From Formicarius rufipectus (Eukaryota > Chordata > Aves > Passeriformes > Formicariidae): a stretch of DNA of 64,000 nucleotides. Shown in pieces: positions 10,507-23,111 of the stretch (positions are counted from its first letter, which is position 1; every line of letters starts with the position of its first letter). The notes below the pieces were generated by a model. That model searched no databases and had not been told where the DNA came from. It worked only from the letters and a program-made list of their open reading frames with translations. The stretch spans positions 1,187,829 to 1,251,828 of the forward strand of contig VXAU01003163.1 of assembly GCA_013399695.1 (NCBI GenBank), given 5' to 3'. Position numbers and translations under genes: made by a program.

Positions 10507-12210
10507 AAAAACAGAGAGTAGGGGGTCTACTACAGCAGACTTCAGAACACACACAGAGTAATAAAAACTTCCTCTTACGGCCTCCAACAACTTTTGCATA
10601 TCATCATTCTTAAAGGTACAACCAGCATTTTTATTCTCTGGGCTACCAAGACATTTTTCTTTGATTTTGTTTCTAAAATTAAGAGTAAATACAAATATGA
10701 AACCTTTACATGAGTTCTCTCTCAAAGCCCAAGCAAGCAACTAGTATTGAATACAGACAGTCTGAGTCTCAGTTTCTCTTCTGACATGGCTCTGATCTTC
10801 TGTTAAGGTAAACAGTAAACTATGTTTCAATTTTCTCAATCCAAAACAAAACTTACTTCCAGAAAAGAGGACTTTTTCCAGTAACTAAAAGAGAAAGTAA
10901 TACTTTTATTTACAAATCCAGGTTTGTTTTCTTCAGTGAGCATTTATGCAATTAAGAGGCTAGATTTTTCCCTGTCAGGGGATTTCCCCAGAAGTTGTTC
11001 CCTGAACTGACAAATGTGAATCACTTCACACAAAAAAAACCCCTCCACATAACCTCCTGTCTGGATTAGTGATTATGTTTGGGATGTCACAATACTCATC
11101 CAGTAGTTTTAGGAAGGGAAAATCCCAGATTTAAAATTGCTGGTTTAAACAAGTCTTTTCAGCTCATTTCTGACCCAACTCAAAGCAATGCAACTCAAGC
11201 ACATTTTCTCTGTGATCCAAGAGCAAACCACACTTCCATGCTCTCCTTCAGAAAACCCACTAACCTAGTAGTCAAAGACTCTGTACCTAAAGACCTATAG
11301 GGAAGCAGTTCAAACTGGCACAACACAAACATCTCCCTTTTCTCCTTCCACTTAATCATGTTACATGCACAGGAGATGAAATGTAGACTAACACCGTATC
11401 ATTTAACCATTTCCTAGTTATATATATTCCAGCCTTTCTTATTACAGAAATAAAAAACATTAGCTGTTAGAACCAGAATTCTAGTAGGAAAATCAGAGTG
11501 GCAAACAACTGAAGCTTTAAGAGTCTAGGAAATTACTTTTTTTCCATCTGTACAAGACTAGAGTTAGGGATTTTCTTGTAGTGTAGGTTGAGAAAGGAAG
11601 AAGGAAGCAAAAGTCACTTGTCACACAGCTTGCATTTCAATGGCAGCAAGAGACCAAGTTACTGATAGAACTTCTAACCCTGTCAGCACTGTGGATGGCC
11701 CTTGTTAACAGCATCCAGCTGGGAGTGGTTAATAAAGAGGAACAGTCTCCTGACTTAATACAGGCTTAGATTGAACTAACTTAATGCAGTGAGTACTAGC
11801 TCAAGCTACTAAGCACATAAATATAGGTTAGAAAAATTCAGTCCTATTAAACAGACTTAATAAATCTAAAGATTACATACTGAATATTTCATAATATGTT
11901 TAGAAATGGCAATCTAGAACCACTTCTGGGTTAAAATGGATAGGCACTAACTAATCAATCTGAATATCCCTGTAGTTCACAGGTCATCTTTAATTATGTC
12001 ACTTTCAGTCTTTCTATCCCTTTTTATCACTGCCCCAGCTTGTGTTGCAGGCATGGCTGCAGTGCCACGTATTCGGTGGCAGAGGATAAGGCAAGGTCTT
12101 CCCCTTCTGCTCTGACCCATGTGGGCTCCCAGGATTGCTCAACAACCTGACATTATTGCTTTTCTGTTTGTTGGTTTTTTTCCTTAATGTTAATCTGAGA
12201 TGTTACACTT

Positions 12211-12400
12211 GAGAGGCGGCAGGTGGTGGCTGAGTGGCATAGGCCCCCGCCTGTGGAGCCGGCTCCTCCTCTGAGGACGATGGCTTGAATCCTGGAGGAA
12301 CTCGCTGTCACCGTCCGAGCGTGCTCGGCCGTGGCAAGATGAACTTCAGGAGTAAAGGGGGTGGGGCCAGTTCCACGCACACTGTGCCTCACCTAAAAAA
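12211..12400 (+). other. GC- and CpG-rich module with tRNA-like A and B boxes (possible tRNA-derived SINE head)
   Basis: This 190-bp stretch is much richer in G+C and CpG than the AT-rich intron around it. It contains TGGCTGAGTGG at 12227-12237, close to the Pol III A box of Ser/Leu tRNAs, and GGCTTGAATCC at 12282-12292, one transition-rich step from the B-box consensus GGTTCGAATCC. Their starts are 55 bp apart, about the spacing in a long-variable-arm (class II) tRNA. The T-stem and acceptor stem do not pair well, so it is not a functional tRNA gene. A degenerate tRNA-derived SINE or tRNA pseudogene is the best guess. I cannot name a known avian SINE family it matches. Confidence 0.35.
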
Positions 12401-13076
12401 TCCATTGCGCAGGCTTATCCCAAAATCTTCATTTGCGAAGTCCAGCCAACAACAACAATCCCTTTTTATTCAGTTGTTTTTCAATTTTTCCCTTCATCAG
12501 CAGTTGTCACTCCCAAAATCGTTATTCTCAGGGCCTCTGGCAGATACTCAATTATCACCTTCAGCCATATTCTATTTGTTGAAATATTTAATCACTAAGT
12601 GGGTGGTTTTTTTGTGTTTTGAAGGGTCTAGACACCTCCTTGTGACTTCTAATCACTTTCAATTACCTTGTACTCCAAAGTAACTTAAGAGAAAACAAGT
12701 AGTGTCTACATTCATTAAGTACTACATTTGCTTCCTATCAAACAAGCTTCCTCTATAACCAGGAAACAGAAGATAATTAGTTAAGTTCATCTGGATTACC
12801 TGTTTCTCTTCCTGCTCTCCAGCTTTCTGCATTTAGCTTTGGGAGCAAAAAACCCACAACAATAGAAGAAACTAACAGTTGTACCAGTTACCAGTTTTGG
12901 TTCTTAGCTAAAGATGCTGTGCCTATGGCTTGCAAGTCTACAGTGACAGCCTTTAGCCTTGTTCCAACACCAAACAGGCTCTCAGTAGGGAAGTTCAGTA
13001 CACTGCCAAGAGATACAGGAGTGGACCACTTCAATAACAGCTAGACCACAAAGGCACACACTGTCAATTCAATTAC

Positions 13077-13178
13077 CTCAGGTCTGTTTTGTGAAAAGAT
13101 TCCTATATACTGAATGTGAGATGGTTTGAAGCCTCGGTGGAGTAATGCAGAGCCCACACACTCAGCTCTATCTGAAAC
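13077..13178 (-). CDS. ACSL1: ACSL1 coding exon 5 (codons 126-159)
   Basis: 102 nt, 34 codons, phase 0 both sides. Encodes VSDRAECVGSALLHRGFKPS followed by HIQYIGIFSQNRPE, matching the VAEL-to-QNRPE block of ACSL1. The donor is CTGAG|GTAATTG. The acceptor CCTCCTTCCAG is preceded on the minus strand by an uninterrupted run of 21 T, an unusually long polypyrimidine tract. Confidence 0.95.
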
Positions 13179-14322
13179 CTGGAAGGAGGAAAAAAAAAAA
13201 AAAAAAAAAAGACCAAGAATTGGTATAAATGAGAAAGTTTTCTAGGCTGTTTTGGTTGTCCTCTGACATTGCAGTGCTATTACTTTGCACTGATTGTAGT
13301 CACTACACTTGCACTCAATATGCAAAAGAGACACTTAATCCAGGCAGACTTGAAAGTGTTAAAAAGTTAAGCTCACATATGCAAAAAACGCTGCTTGTTC
13401 TATCTGTGTTAAACACAAGAAGTGACCCTGGAATGATTAAATGTTGTATTTCTGCTCAAATCACAAGCACTACATATGCCATCCTTCTGTTTCATTCAGT
13501 GCCTATGGGAATAGCATTTCTCCCTACAAAAAGCAGGAGAACAAGGAGGCAAAACCCAGGTAGTTCTAGTAAAGCCTGGGAAGGCAGTTTTCTAAATTTT
13601 TTCCACATAATATAAATTCAACTCATGTGCTAAGTCACATGATTCAAAAAGTAAAGCTTGAATAGAAGAGAGGTTGTACCCAACAAGTTCCCAGCAAAGT
13701 CACCTTGGGAAAAAGTGGTCTCTTCTACATACAGAAGGTGTTTAATGACTTTAACAGTATGCAATAGGCAAGATTTATGCAGATTTGAAAACCAACTGAT
13801 TAAACTGGAACAACCTAAAAACACACAGCTGTTACTATAGATTTGCATACAAATATATACAACCATTATTCAGCACTATGGAGACAAGCAGTCAAGATGC
13901 CTAAGCAATGTCTGTAGACAGGACTTCTAGTAAAGTGAGCCTCTTGGAAACAAGCAGCTAAACTAGTAGCGGTCTGAGCTGCTGAACACAACTTCAAACC
14001 TGCAGCCCTTCAGAGGCAGTGCCCAAGTTCTAAACAATTCAGCACTGAGATGCTAAAGGCTGCCAAGATAACCTAAAAAAAATTCTGAAACAAAACTGTT
14101 AATATACCAAGTGCAGGAGATGCTCTTCTCTCTCCCTTGCACATATTTGAGGCTGTTTCTTTAAGACACAGTAATAGGAACTAGAACCTTTCTGCAATAT
14201 TCTGCTACTACTGTAAAACACCTATAAATAATTCAGATTTGTTATATCACATTACTAAATGTTGTATCAATGGTCTCAGCAAGCAAAAGCAAGCCTAGCA
14301 CTATGTTACAGAGACTACTTAC
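13179..14322 (-). other. ACSL1: ACSL1 intron 4
   Basis: 1144 bp. Includes the 21-base A-run at 13190-13210 (T on the transcribed strand) next to the exon 5 acceptor. The 128-codon open frame at 13229-13615 on the plus strand has no recognisable domain and lies wholly inside this intron, so I do not call it. Confidence 0.7.
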
Positions 14323-14387
14323 CTCTTTATAAGAGATCCACTCATATGGCTGGTTTGGTTTCCTAACACCTAGACATGGACCATTAT
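14323..14387 (-). CDS. ACSL1: ACSL1 coding exon 4 (codons 104-125)
   Basis: 65 nt; its first two bases complete Asn104 split by intron 3, and it ends in phase 0. The acceptor is CTCTTTTAG|ATAATG and the donor is AAAGAG|GTAAGTAG. Encodes (N)NGPCLGVRKPNQPYEWIS then YKE, the GPCLG-RKP-QPYEW signature of ACSL1-like enzymes. Confidence 0.95.
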
Positions 14388-14763
14388 CTAAAAGAGAAAA
14401 ACCAAAAGTTACACCAAATTTAACCCTGACTCCTCTGTCCTGACACTGCTCTCAGTGTTAAGCCTCTACATTCTCTACAGACACCATCAGATGACAAACA
14501 TGGGTTTTTTTCAGGGGTGGAGGGAAAGATCCTGGGAAAGAGCACAGAGACAGAGGTACATCTAGGCTAAGAACACAGAACTGACTTTATTCATACAACC
14601 CTACTCCAAAAGCAGTCAGTTAAATTTGACTTTAAGAAGACTCATATCCCAAACACTTTTCATGTTGCTAGGTAGAGATCCTCCATCCCCAACTGCATTT
14701 CAAAAGAGCTCAAATATGTAGTTCTTGACACACTGAAAATATTACCTTTAATTTTAGACTTAC
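14388..14763 (-). other. ACSL1: ACSL1 intron 3
   Basis: 376 bp, nothing recognised beyond splice signals. Confidence 0.7.
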
Positions 14764-14878
14764 TTGATACTTGTAAACCCCTTTGGAGAATATCATAAGC
14801 TGTTCTGACATCATCATAGTAGTAAATCAATGGTTCATCACTTTTAAGAAGAGCACATCTTCGAGCATGCTCACTGCC
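14764..14878 (-). CDS. ACSL1: ACSL1 coding exon 3 (codons 66-103 plus one base)
   Basis: 115 nt, starting in phase 0. The acceptor is ATTTTCTTAG|GGCAGT and the donor is GTATCAA|GTAAGTC. Encodes GSEHARRCALLKSDEPLIYY then YDDVRTAYDILQRGLQVS. This corresponds to the region just after the membrane anchor (ARRSALLDSDEPLVYFYDD in human, from memory) and opens the cytosolic catalytic part. Confidence 0.95.
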
Positions 14879-17800
14879 CTAAGAAAATCAATTAGAAAGG
14901 TTAGACACTCTTGTTAGCTAAAAATGAATGGGAATTTCTTGAAAAAATAAAAAGACCTCATCCATTAAGTTTTGTTATGAACCTTGGCATAGTCTTGAGA
15001 AAACTTGAAAAATATGCAAGGTTTCCTAGGACATTGTTTCAAGAGTGAGACTGCTCCCTACACTACCAAAAACATGTCAGGCACAATCTTATTCCCCACT
15101 ACCTATGACAGCACAGAACAAAGGAGAATAATAAGGACTGTCAAAGGGCATTTTGTCAAGCAGTTTTTCTTAAACATTTTACTCTTTGTGCATCATACAG
15201 TATAATTAATTTCAACAAGCTTTCTAAAAGTCACTCCAGCCTCAGTTGTCTACACCAAATCCTGATCTGCTTTTCTAATTAAGATTACAGAACACAATCA
15301 CACTTCAATCTGTGGTTTCAAAATCTAAATGATTTTAAGGGTAGTCACCAACACTCTAAACAAGTGTTGTCTTATGTAAAATATTGTTTCAGATAGAGTC
15401 CTTTAATCCAATTTAAGAATTCTTTCAGAGAAAGAACTTCCACCTGATGTATTTAAATGCAGTCAAGACAATACTACTTGATGAAATTAACAATTTCTTA
15501 GCAGGTGAGCATTTACATAGGCTACAACTGGAAGCCAATACAAGAAATTAATAGTTCACTGTTTTAACACTACCTTTTAAGCTTGACTAGTTAATTATGT
15601 CATTTTATAGCAATCAAGTTTCACAAATTGCAGTTATGCAATTACTATTAGGCCACGGTTATTAGCACTGTTATGATGACAGGCACCTACAAGCAAGTTC
15701 TTATCCGGAAGAGCCCAGCTAGTTAAACAGGGGATCTTGAGTAGATACCGCCTAAGATTTTACTGTGTGTCGGTGGTTGTAGTCAATTTCCAGCTCTTCC
15801 ATAAAGCCAAGTCCTGGACTAACTAAATCTGTGCCTGAATTGTCCATCATCCACAACATCAAAAATCTGTTCATACATAGTCATAGGTTCTTCTTGGCCA
15901 CTGGTTTCTTTTTCTGTTTTCAAAGTATCCTGGAACACCAGACATCATCTGTATCTATAAGCTACAAAAATAGGTTTATCTGCAGAAGATGTCATATTGT
16001 CCATGTTCACAGAAATGAGCTAGCACACTAAAGGCAGAGAGAGGAAAAGAATTTTACACTAAAACAAGTCTAACGTGTTTTAGCCAAACACTACACGTAA
16101 TGCAGTGCTTGCCACTCCTTTGACAGTGAGCAGAAACGTACACTGTAAACATGACTCAGAACAAGTTAATGAGTGGTTTACCTCTAAAAATCCATAACAT
16201 TAGAAACTCAAGAGTATACTTTCTCTCAGACCAACATCTACTCTAAGGGAAGTGAGCAGATCACTAGAACAGGTCTCTGCCTGTAAAGAAAAGCAAGACT
16301 TTTGCACGGGTTTCTCAGACCTGAATAATCAAGGTCACCTTCTAGATTTTCCTAGTTTCACCACCCCTGGAGGTAAACTGAGGAAGATCATACAACATAG
16401 TTTGCTACCACAGCCATAGGTAACATCAACAAGTGCATTGCATCACATGTACCATGTTTGAGGTGCTGTAATTTCTGCATCAGATGAAATACAATATCCT
16501 AAGCCATTCCTCAGCAACAGTCAAGAAGTATTTGTTTCTCTTCAGGTGAGCTAGTACTGTTTTGTTTACACATCCTATTACACAGCACCACAAAAGTAGT
16601 TTTTGCAGGGCCTGAGACACTTCAAATTTGAGGATGAGTTTTATCACTGCTTAGATACAGGCCTGATGTCATTGTCCTGAAAAAAAGAGAAACTATAACA
16701 GATTACTATTGAAGAGATCCCATCAGTTCTTAGACTGTTTCAGTAAAGGGAAACAACCAACTTAGTTTTGTTTACTTTTTTCTTTTTCCCCATGGTAAGG
16801 AAGAACTAAGTGGATTTTCAACAGCCCTAGACAAAGTTTTGCTGACAAACACTAAGCAACTTGTGTAAAGACCTTAAGCAGGCCAGTGTTATTGATGCAG
16901 CAAAATACTCCCAGATATGCTGAAGGTCAAACTAGGAATGTAAGGCAAGGTCTAAATTAACTCATCTACTAGTAAACAAAATTGGTCTACATTTTGCTTG
17001 AGAGCAGCAAAAACTACTATTTTAAGAGCTTGTCCAAATGGTCCTTATCCAGAATATTTGTGGAATGTCAAGGTTCTGTTTGATGTAAACTTGTCTAAGA
17101 ATCACTGGTCTTTGCAGCCACCAAACATCTGAATCTCAGGACTGAAATATGTAGCTGACTTCACACAAGTTATTTGAATGTGACCTACCAGATCTGTCCA
17201 ATAAAAAGATAAGCGCTCAAAAGGGTTGTCAGTTTTAACAAAGCGTTCTTAAGAAGCCAGACAATAAAATCCGATAAATGCAAGGACAGTTTCTAGTTAC
17301 TTGTGTAGAACATCTCTTACCCCAACTCAGGGAGTTGCAGAAAATGAACCCGTTAAACATCAGGTGCTGGACACTAAGTAAAAGCTTAGCATTGGTTCAG
17401 AATAGCAGTAGCTGAAGGAAACTGATTTAGTTTAGAACAGAGGCATATGTTACTCTACCAGCTCCTATTCGGGTCATAAAAGATAGCTGCTTTTGTTCAA
17501 GCCATGGGTGTGGCTTCTTGTTGACACAGGATAACACACTGCTCAGGATTAGCAGTAATGCCCAAACACACTGTGGGCTCCACCATGCCTCAGAGGAAAG
17601 AGACCAAATTTCCCCTTACCTGAGAGGGAATGTACACTAAGAAGTAGTGTTTGTGTCCACCAATATGCATATTCTGAGCAGCAGGTAGTATAAATGAGAA
17701 TCTTCAAAACAGCCACGTAATTTTAGGCATGCTAATCCCTAGGTAAGCATACAGCATCTAAACCAGAGACAAGCACATGCCTAATCAAGTGAATATTGAA

Positions 17801-20800
17801 AGACAAGGCATGATAGAATTCTGGTAAATATCAGAAGAAGGTAAGAAGACTTAAAAGCTTTCATGAGTTGAATACCTCTCTCCATATTTGAATGACTTTT
17901 CTTAAGGGAACAAAAAAGTCAGTCACAAATCCAAACTCTTACTCTACTAGAAAATACTGACATCCTAGTATTTATTTCTATTCTATTTAATTCTTCTACA
18001 TGCTTTAGCTTGACATGAGACATAGTTTTTTCAAGCAAGGTTTAATATATTTGACAGTCATACATCTGCACTCAAAAGTCAATAGACAAAGCTGTTCAGC
18101 TGTCTGTCACCAATGGAAAGAAAGAGAAATCTACAAGCAAACAGATCCAGATATGGATGCTCCATCCCCAGAAGTGTTCAAGGCCAGGATGAACAGGGCT
18201 CTGAGCAACCTGATCTGGTGGAAAGTAACCCTGCCATCTCAGTAACATTTTGTAACAACATTCAACAAAGTGTGCAGTCTTTATGCTTATCCAGTGATGG
18301 TTAAAATGGGCCCCTGGGTGCTGGCCTTTCAAATCCAAGATTTCCAGAGATGGGAAGTGACCTAAAACAGCAGTAAACAGGACCCTTTTCCTTCTATATA
18401 AAGATACAAAGATTAATTATCAGAACATGTAGAAATCATGCTCCAGTCAGTGACTACATTTAACTTTGTTAGAGGCCAAGGAAATAAGTCACAAGTAAGA
18501 ATTACATAGAAGTTCTTTTCTAGTTCAAAATTGTTATTGTTGGTGAACAGATTAGATATTAAGATAGTAGAGAAGAGGCATTGCCTTATGCCATGTCATT
18601 TTTTGAGCACATTGTTTACTCCTCAGACCTTTTAACACTTTATTGCTTAGGCAGAAGAAAAATATTAAGACATAATTTGAGAGTGTTATTTGATTTTTTT
18701 CCCCTGCCTGGGGAAGTGACATCTTAACATATGCATAAGACAATAAAGTACGTGAACTTAGACACTTCAGCAAAATGCACTGAAAAACTGAATCCCAAGC
18801 ACTGCATTACAGTCTTGCTACTGTTATAAGAGAACCAATTCCAAAAGATATCTGAAATTTGCTTCAAAACATGTTCTCATTTGAATAGTTTGGTACAGTT
18901 TACAACATTAATAGTCCAGATGCAGTCCTTAATGTAAACAAACCTGGACAAATCTTGCTCATTTTAACATGTTCTCCAAGTTCGAACTCTTATCACCTGC
19001 TAACACACCAGCAGTTTTTCACTTAAGTTTTAATACTGTTCAGTCTTCCTTTTAAAACGTATTTTCTAAAGGGGCAATGAAAAATAATGCTGTTACATGT
19101 ATGTTGCTCTAATCAGAGAGCCAATGTTAATTAGTATAATACTGATCAATGACACATTAAGTAGCTTAGTGAAGTCTCATACCACCAAAGTACAACTGTA
19201 GCCTCAAAATCCAGCAGTGACAAGTAATTTAGTTTTAAAAGATAAAGGCAGTGAACTGTCAAGACTCTCAAACAAATAAGTATTTGTCACTGGGTTTGTG
19301 GACAGTTAAGAGCCACAGTCTTAAAATGCTTAAAATGCAATGTCCCCCAAAAATCTGCTGAAGTCTATACTGCCTAGTGAGGAACGAGGCCTTCCACTTT
19401 GGAAAGCTTTCACTGCTAGTTTATTCCGTCAACCAAGATATGCTGGTTTACAAGACAATTCCACCCACTGACTTAAGTGGGTGTCAGGATTGGAAAAGGT
19501 CACCAAGATAAATAAGATCTAACATCTAGATCCTTACTCTACATACTGCTTGAAAAGAGGTATTTTTGGCAGTTTTCACATTGCCATAGCATACTTTTGT
19601 ACTTTGTGTACTTCTGGTAGCAGACCATTACTTCCTACAGTAACATGACTTGTGTCAGTAAGCTTACTGTATGCCATACTGAGAAGATTAGGAAATAAAT
19701 CTTACTGAATGGAAGGGCCACTTAATGTGCCATTCTTCAAATCTCAGTATCATGAAACATCAGAAAAAGTGCCCAGTTTGAGGCTGCTTTGCTGAAGTTC
19801 ATGAAGCTGACCTTCTGTAAATTTCAAACTGCTTCACCACATTTGTTTACATCAATTTGTAGTCACATCTACTCTAAAGAACAGAATCATGTTAATTGCA
19901 TGTGATACAGGATAACTAGAGGATGTCTATCCATGCAGAAGAATGTTCTATAAGGGGAGACTTCAGTTGCAAATATATATATTTTTAAAAAAATCTATAG
20001 TTTCTGACTATAATGACTAATGCAAAAAGCTGACAGCTTTACAATCCTACATTTTTTAGTTTCTCCCTTGAAAGTCACAGCCATTCAAAACTGTCTCCTT
20101 CCTTCAAAAGGAGAAAAACCTTGTCTACCCTTAAGAAACATAGAAGTACTCTTGAAAGAATAAGTAGTAGTCTTGACATTGTAGCGAACGAGACAAATCA
20201 ATATAATCACTGCTCAAGAAACCCCAGTCTTGGAATCAGTTGTTTATAAAGCAACAGTTTTCTCCCAGGCAGACTGTGTGCATGTTTAACTTCACTTTTA
20301 AAAAGCCACTACCCAACAGTAACTCCATCTACCTCTAAAAAGCATAAGACAAAGGCTAAAATGGCATATCCAGAGTTTAGCGGGTAGTTGGTTTAATTTC
20401 AGCTCACTCTATGGCTGGGATCTCTTGGCACACTAATATTTCTTTCCACAGATCATCTAAGGACAATTAGTACCCTCTTCATACTTGTAACCCAATACAA
20501 AGTCTCCTGTGTCAGCTATTATACACTAAAAATAACAGACAAGTATTAGCCTATATCATTATATACCAGCATACATACTCTGAACCAAGACCTAATTTAA
20601 TAGGACATCACCTAACCACATGGCCAGGAATTGAAAACTACACTGTGCTAATTCTAATATGAATAAGTCACCAGTCAGATCAGAAGCACAGCGTCTCCAC
20701 ATGGTCTTTTTCTCCCATGTTAGTTTTTGCCACTACAACCTCAACCCCCTAGCTAGTTTTCAAATTTAGAAAGACAAAATAATGAGCTTAAGCCATATTT

Positions 20801-20927
20801 CAGAAGTGTATTTCCCCCACACTACAAATTTAGAAACATTTATGTAAATCAACTGTTTGGTCTCTCGCAACACTGCATTTAGGCTTCAAATTTCAGTGAA
20901 CTACAACATACATCAAGTGACACTTAC
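14879..20927 (-). other. ACSL1: ACSL1 intron 2
   Basis: 6049 bp, AT-rich. One CR1 fragment at 18153-18245 is listed separately. I see no other repeat family, RNA gene or exon in it. Confidence 0.7.
18153..18245 (+). mobile_element. CR1 LINE fragment (near 3' end)
   Basis: ATGGATGCTCCATCCCCAGA, then GTTCAAGGCCAGGATGAACA, then GAGCAACCTGATCTGGTGG, is the conserved CR1 stretch a little upstream of the 3' terminus. The terminal ATTCTATGA repeats are missing here, so the copy is truncated at both ends. Orientation is antisense to ACSL1. Confidence 0.8.
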
Positions 20928-21155
20928 CTCTGTTTCCACAGACTGCATTGCTAAATCACATGGTGGTTTTAATGCTTTTGGTCTTGTTGCATACCAGTAG
21001 GTCGTGAGAGCTGCAAATGCACCAAAGCCCATCAGCGTATTTGTTGGAAGGGTGCGCACATACTGTCTGACATCCCCAAGTTCTGGCATTCGTAGGTATC
21101 TAAACAACTCATGTGCTTGCATTGCAGTTCAGTGCAGTTGTTCCAATGCTGGAAT
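20928..21155 (-). CDS. ACSL1: ACSL1 exon 2: 5'UTR end, start codon and membrane anchor (codons 1-65)
   Basis: Coding part is 20928-21122 (195 nt); the upper 33 nt are 5'UTR. The start ATG at 21122-21120 is preceded in frame by TGA three codons upstream, so translation cannot begin further 5' in this exon. Encodes MQAHELFRYLRMPELGDVRQ, then YVRTLPTNTLMGFGAFAALT, then TYWYATRPKALKPPCDLAMQ and SVETE. Residues about 25-45 form the single hydrophobic N-terminal anchor that holds ACSL1 on ER and outer mitochondrial membranes; RPK follows it. The acceptor is CATACCAACAG|ATTCC and the donor is CAGAG|GTAAGTG. Phase 0 at the 3' end. Confidence 0.97.
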
Positions 21156-22084
21156 CTGTTGGTATGAAAGAAAGTTACACAAAGAAAGCTGAAACCCCCT
21201 TCTGATTCCCTGCTGCTGTAAGAGAGCAATATATGCTTTGTCCCACTGGCTTCCCACTACCAAAATAACTTGATCTGCTAGTAGGCAGGCAGTATCTTTA
21301 GACTTCTGTGCTGCAACTGAGTAAGCAAGCAATTACTGGTTCATACTCTTAAAAAATAGGTAGGCATGAAGGGAGGAAATTTCTTCAGGGTTTTAAGACT
21401 GCTTTTAACAAAGATGGCATTAAAATGTAAACAAACAAATGTAACAATGTAACAACTCCTTTGTTAAAGGAGAGCATTTCAGAAGTGTAAAATAGTTATT
21501 TGTAGAGTAGTGTTCTATAAGATTGTTTAAACAGTTAAGTGGCACACAGGGAAGACTGGGAGAGGAAGGGCAGGGGCACAGGTTATCTTGCCTGCATATA
21601 ACAAAGCATCCTAATCCTATAGTAGGATAGCAGGAGAAGGATTTTTCCTCACTTAAGTCCAGTAAAATAAACTCTTTTCTACTCTCACTTCAGTCACACA
21701 CAAAAAGGTCAGTACAGCACGCTGCATTCAAAGCCAATATCCTCCCATAGCTCTCTATGCTACTAGCAAGTTTCCTATTTCTCCCAACACCATGCCAGCA
21801 ATTTATCTCTGGTCATGAGGCAGACTAAAGCAGCATCAAATAAGGCCCAGGGCAGCAGCACACAGCAGTATAATCAAGCACAGGAAGCACATTTGATTTG
21901 TCACGTTCACACAGAAGGAAGAGCTGCGAGAGGCTGCTCCCCACCAGCACTTACTGACACGGATATTCCACAGCAAGAACCAGCTGCAGAAAAAAAAAAA
22001 AAAAGGGACTGCAGTCAGCTCAGCTGGTGCTCTCCTCTACAGCCAAGGTCTCCCGGGACGTTTGTCACATGCCAAACCCCCCAG

Positions 22085-22270
22085 CTCATGCCCACTAGGT
22101 GAGAGGTAAGCAGGAGGCAGCCGGCCTGCCTGCCCAGGGCCAATGGGAGCCCGCAGCCAGTCACCCCACCGCCGGCTGAAGGGCGCCCGCACCGCTGGCA
22201 CCGGGGCTCGCAGGCCCTGACACCCACCGGCAGCCGGCAGTGCCCACTGCCAGGGCGCAGCACTTCCCTG
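22085..22270 (-). promoter_or_regulatory. GC-rich patch 1 kb upstream of exon 2, candidate alternative ACSL1 promoter
   Basis: About 190 bp with many CpG and G/C runs in an otherwise AT-rich intron. It contains a CCAAT element on the plus strand (GCCAATGGG near 22139) and, on the minus strand, a donor-like CCG|GTGGGT near 22225. Mammalian ACSL1 genes are known to use more than one first exon. No start site can be proven from sequence; it could simply be a GC-rich unrelated segment. Confidence 0.35.
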
Positions 22271-22980
22271 CTTGCTTGAAGAGCAAAAAGATGTATTAAC
22301 TTAGGTAATTTAGGTCCCAGCCATTTCCTACAGATGATACAATTAAACAAAGGAACTAAAGAATGTCAAAAGATGTGTTTAAACAGCTAGAACATACCGT
22401 GTATTCGGGATGGCAGCATAGGAAACTCTGAAATCCAAACAGGCAGAATTATATGCTTATTAGTTTTAAGACCAACCATACCAGGTTAAGAATTCATATT
22501 TCTACAGGAAAGCCTTAGTTTACAGTCCGACCTTGAAATCTTTACTGCTGCAATCAGTTATTCAACCAGGCAAAAGAAGAATGGTCTAGTCCACAAAAAG
22601 TCTAATCAGTATCTGGACAAGGATTTGCTAGAGACAGCAGAAAAGCCATAAAATTAGTTCAAGGGCCCATGGTTTCACAATGTTCACAGGACAGGCTGAA
22701 CTAAGGTCATGGATGGTGGCAGTGTCAGGATGAGTCCAGTTCCACCTCTGGAAAAGTCCTGGACCTATGGAGTGTGTTCCCCAGCCTGCAGGCACTGCCC
22801 TCTCCTCCCCACCTTTTCTTTTCTGGCATAGCCATATGGCACAGGGCCATGCCACCTGGATACACAGTGCAGGGCTACTACAGAAATGCTATTTGCACTG
22901 TGATACACAGACTATACTCAAAATCCACAATATCAGACTGCAGTGAGCTCTTCATCTTCCCTTGGCATTAAATTTTTATT

Positions 22981-23111
22981 AAAAAAAAAAAAAAAAATCA
23001 AACTTAATAGTTAGCATACCATGCTGTTACTTTTTACATCAAATAATGTCCATTGCACACATGAAAGCTACTTGAATTTTAATATATACAGTAGGACCAA
23101 AAAAAAAAAAT
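22981..23111. repeat. Two poly-A tracts
   Basis: A17 at 22981-22997 and an A11 run at 23100-23110 followed by AT-rich sequence. No retroposed sequence is recognised upstream of either. Confidence 0.75.

Larger units (their letters stand above)
8894..13076 (-). other. ACSL1: ACSL1 intron 5
   Basis: 4183 bp. Contains a T/G-rich tract (10440-10506) and a GC-rich tRNA-like module (12211-12400), listed separately. Elsewhere it is AT-rich and featureless to the eye. Confidence 0.7.

Noticed and set aside
12153..12683. Plus- and minus-strand frames across the GC-rich module in intron 5
   Set aside because: They overlap each other on opposite strands, have no domain, and are open because of local base composition.
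13229..13615. 128-codon open frame in ACSL1 intron 4
   Set aside because: Antisense to the gene, no domain, no start context or splice support.
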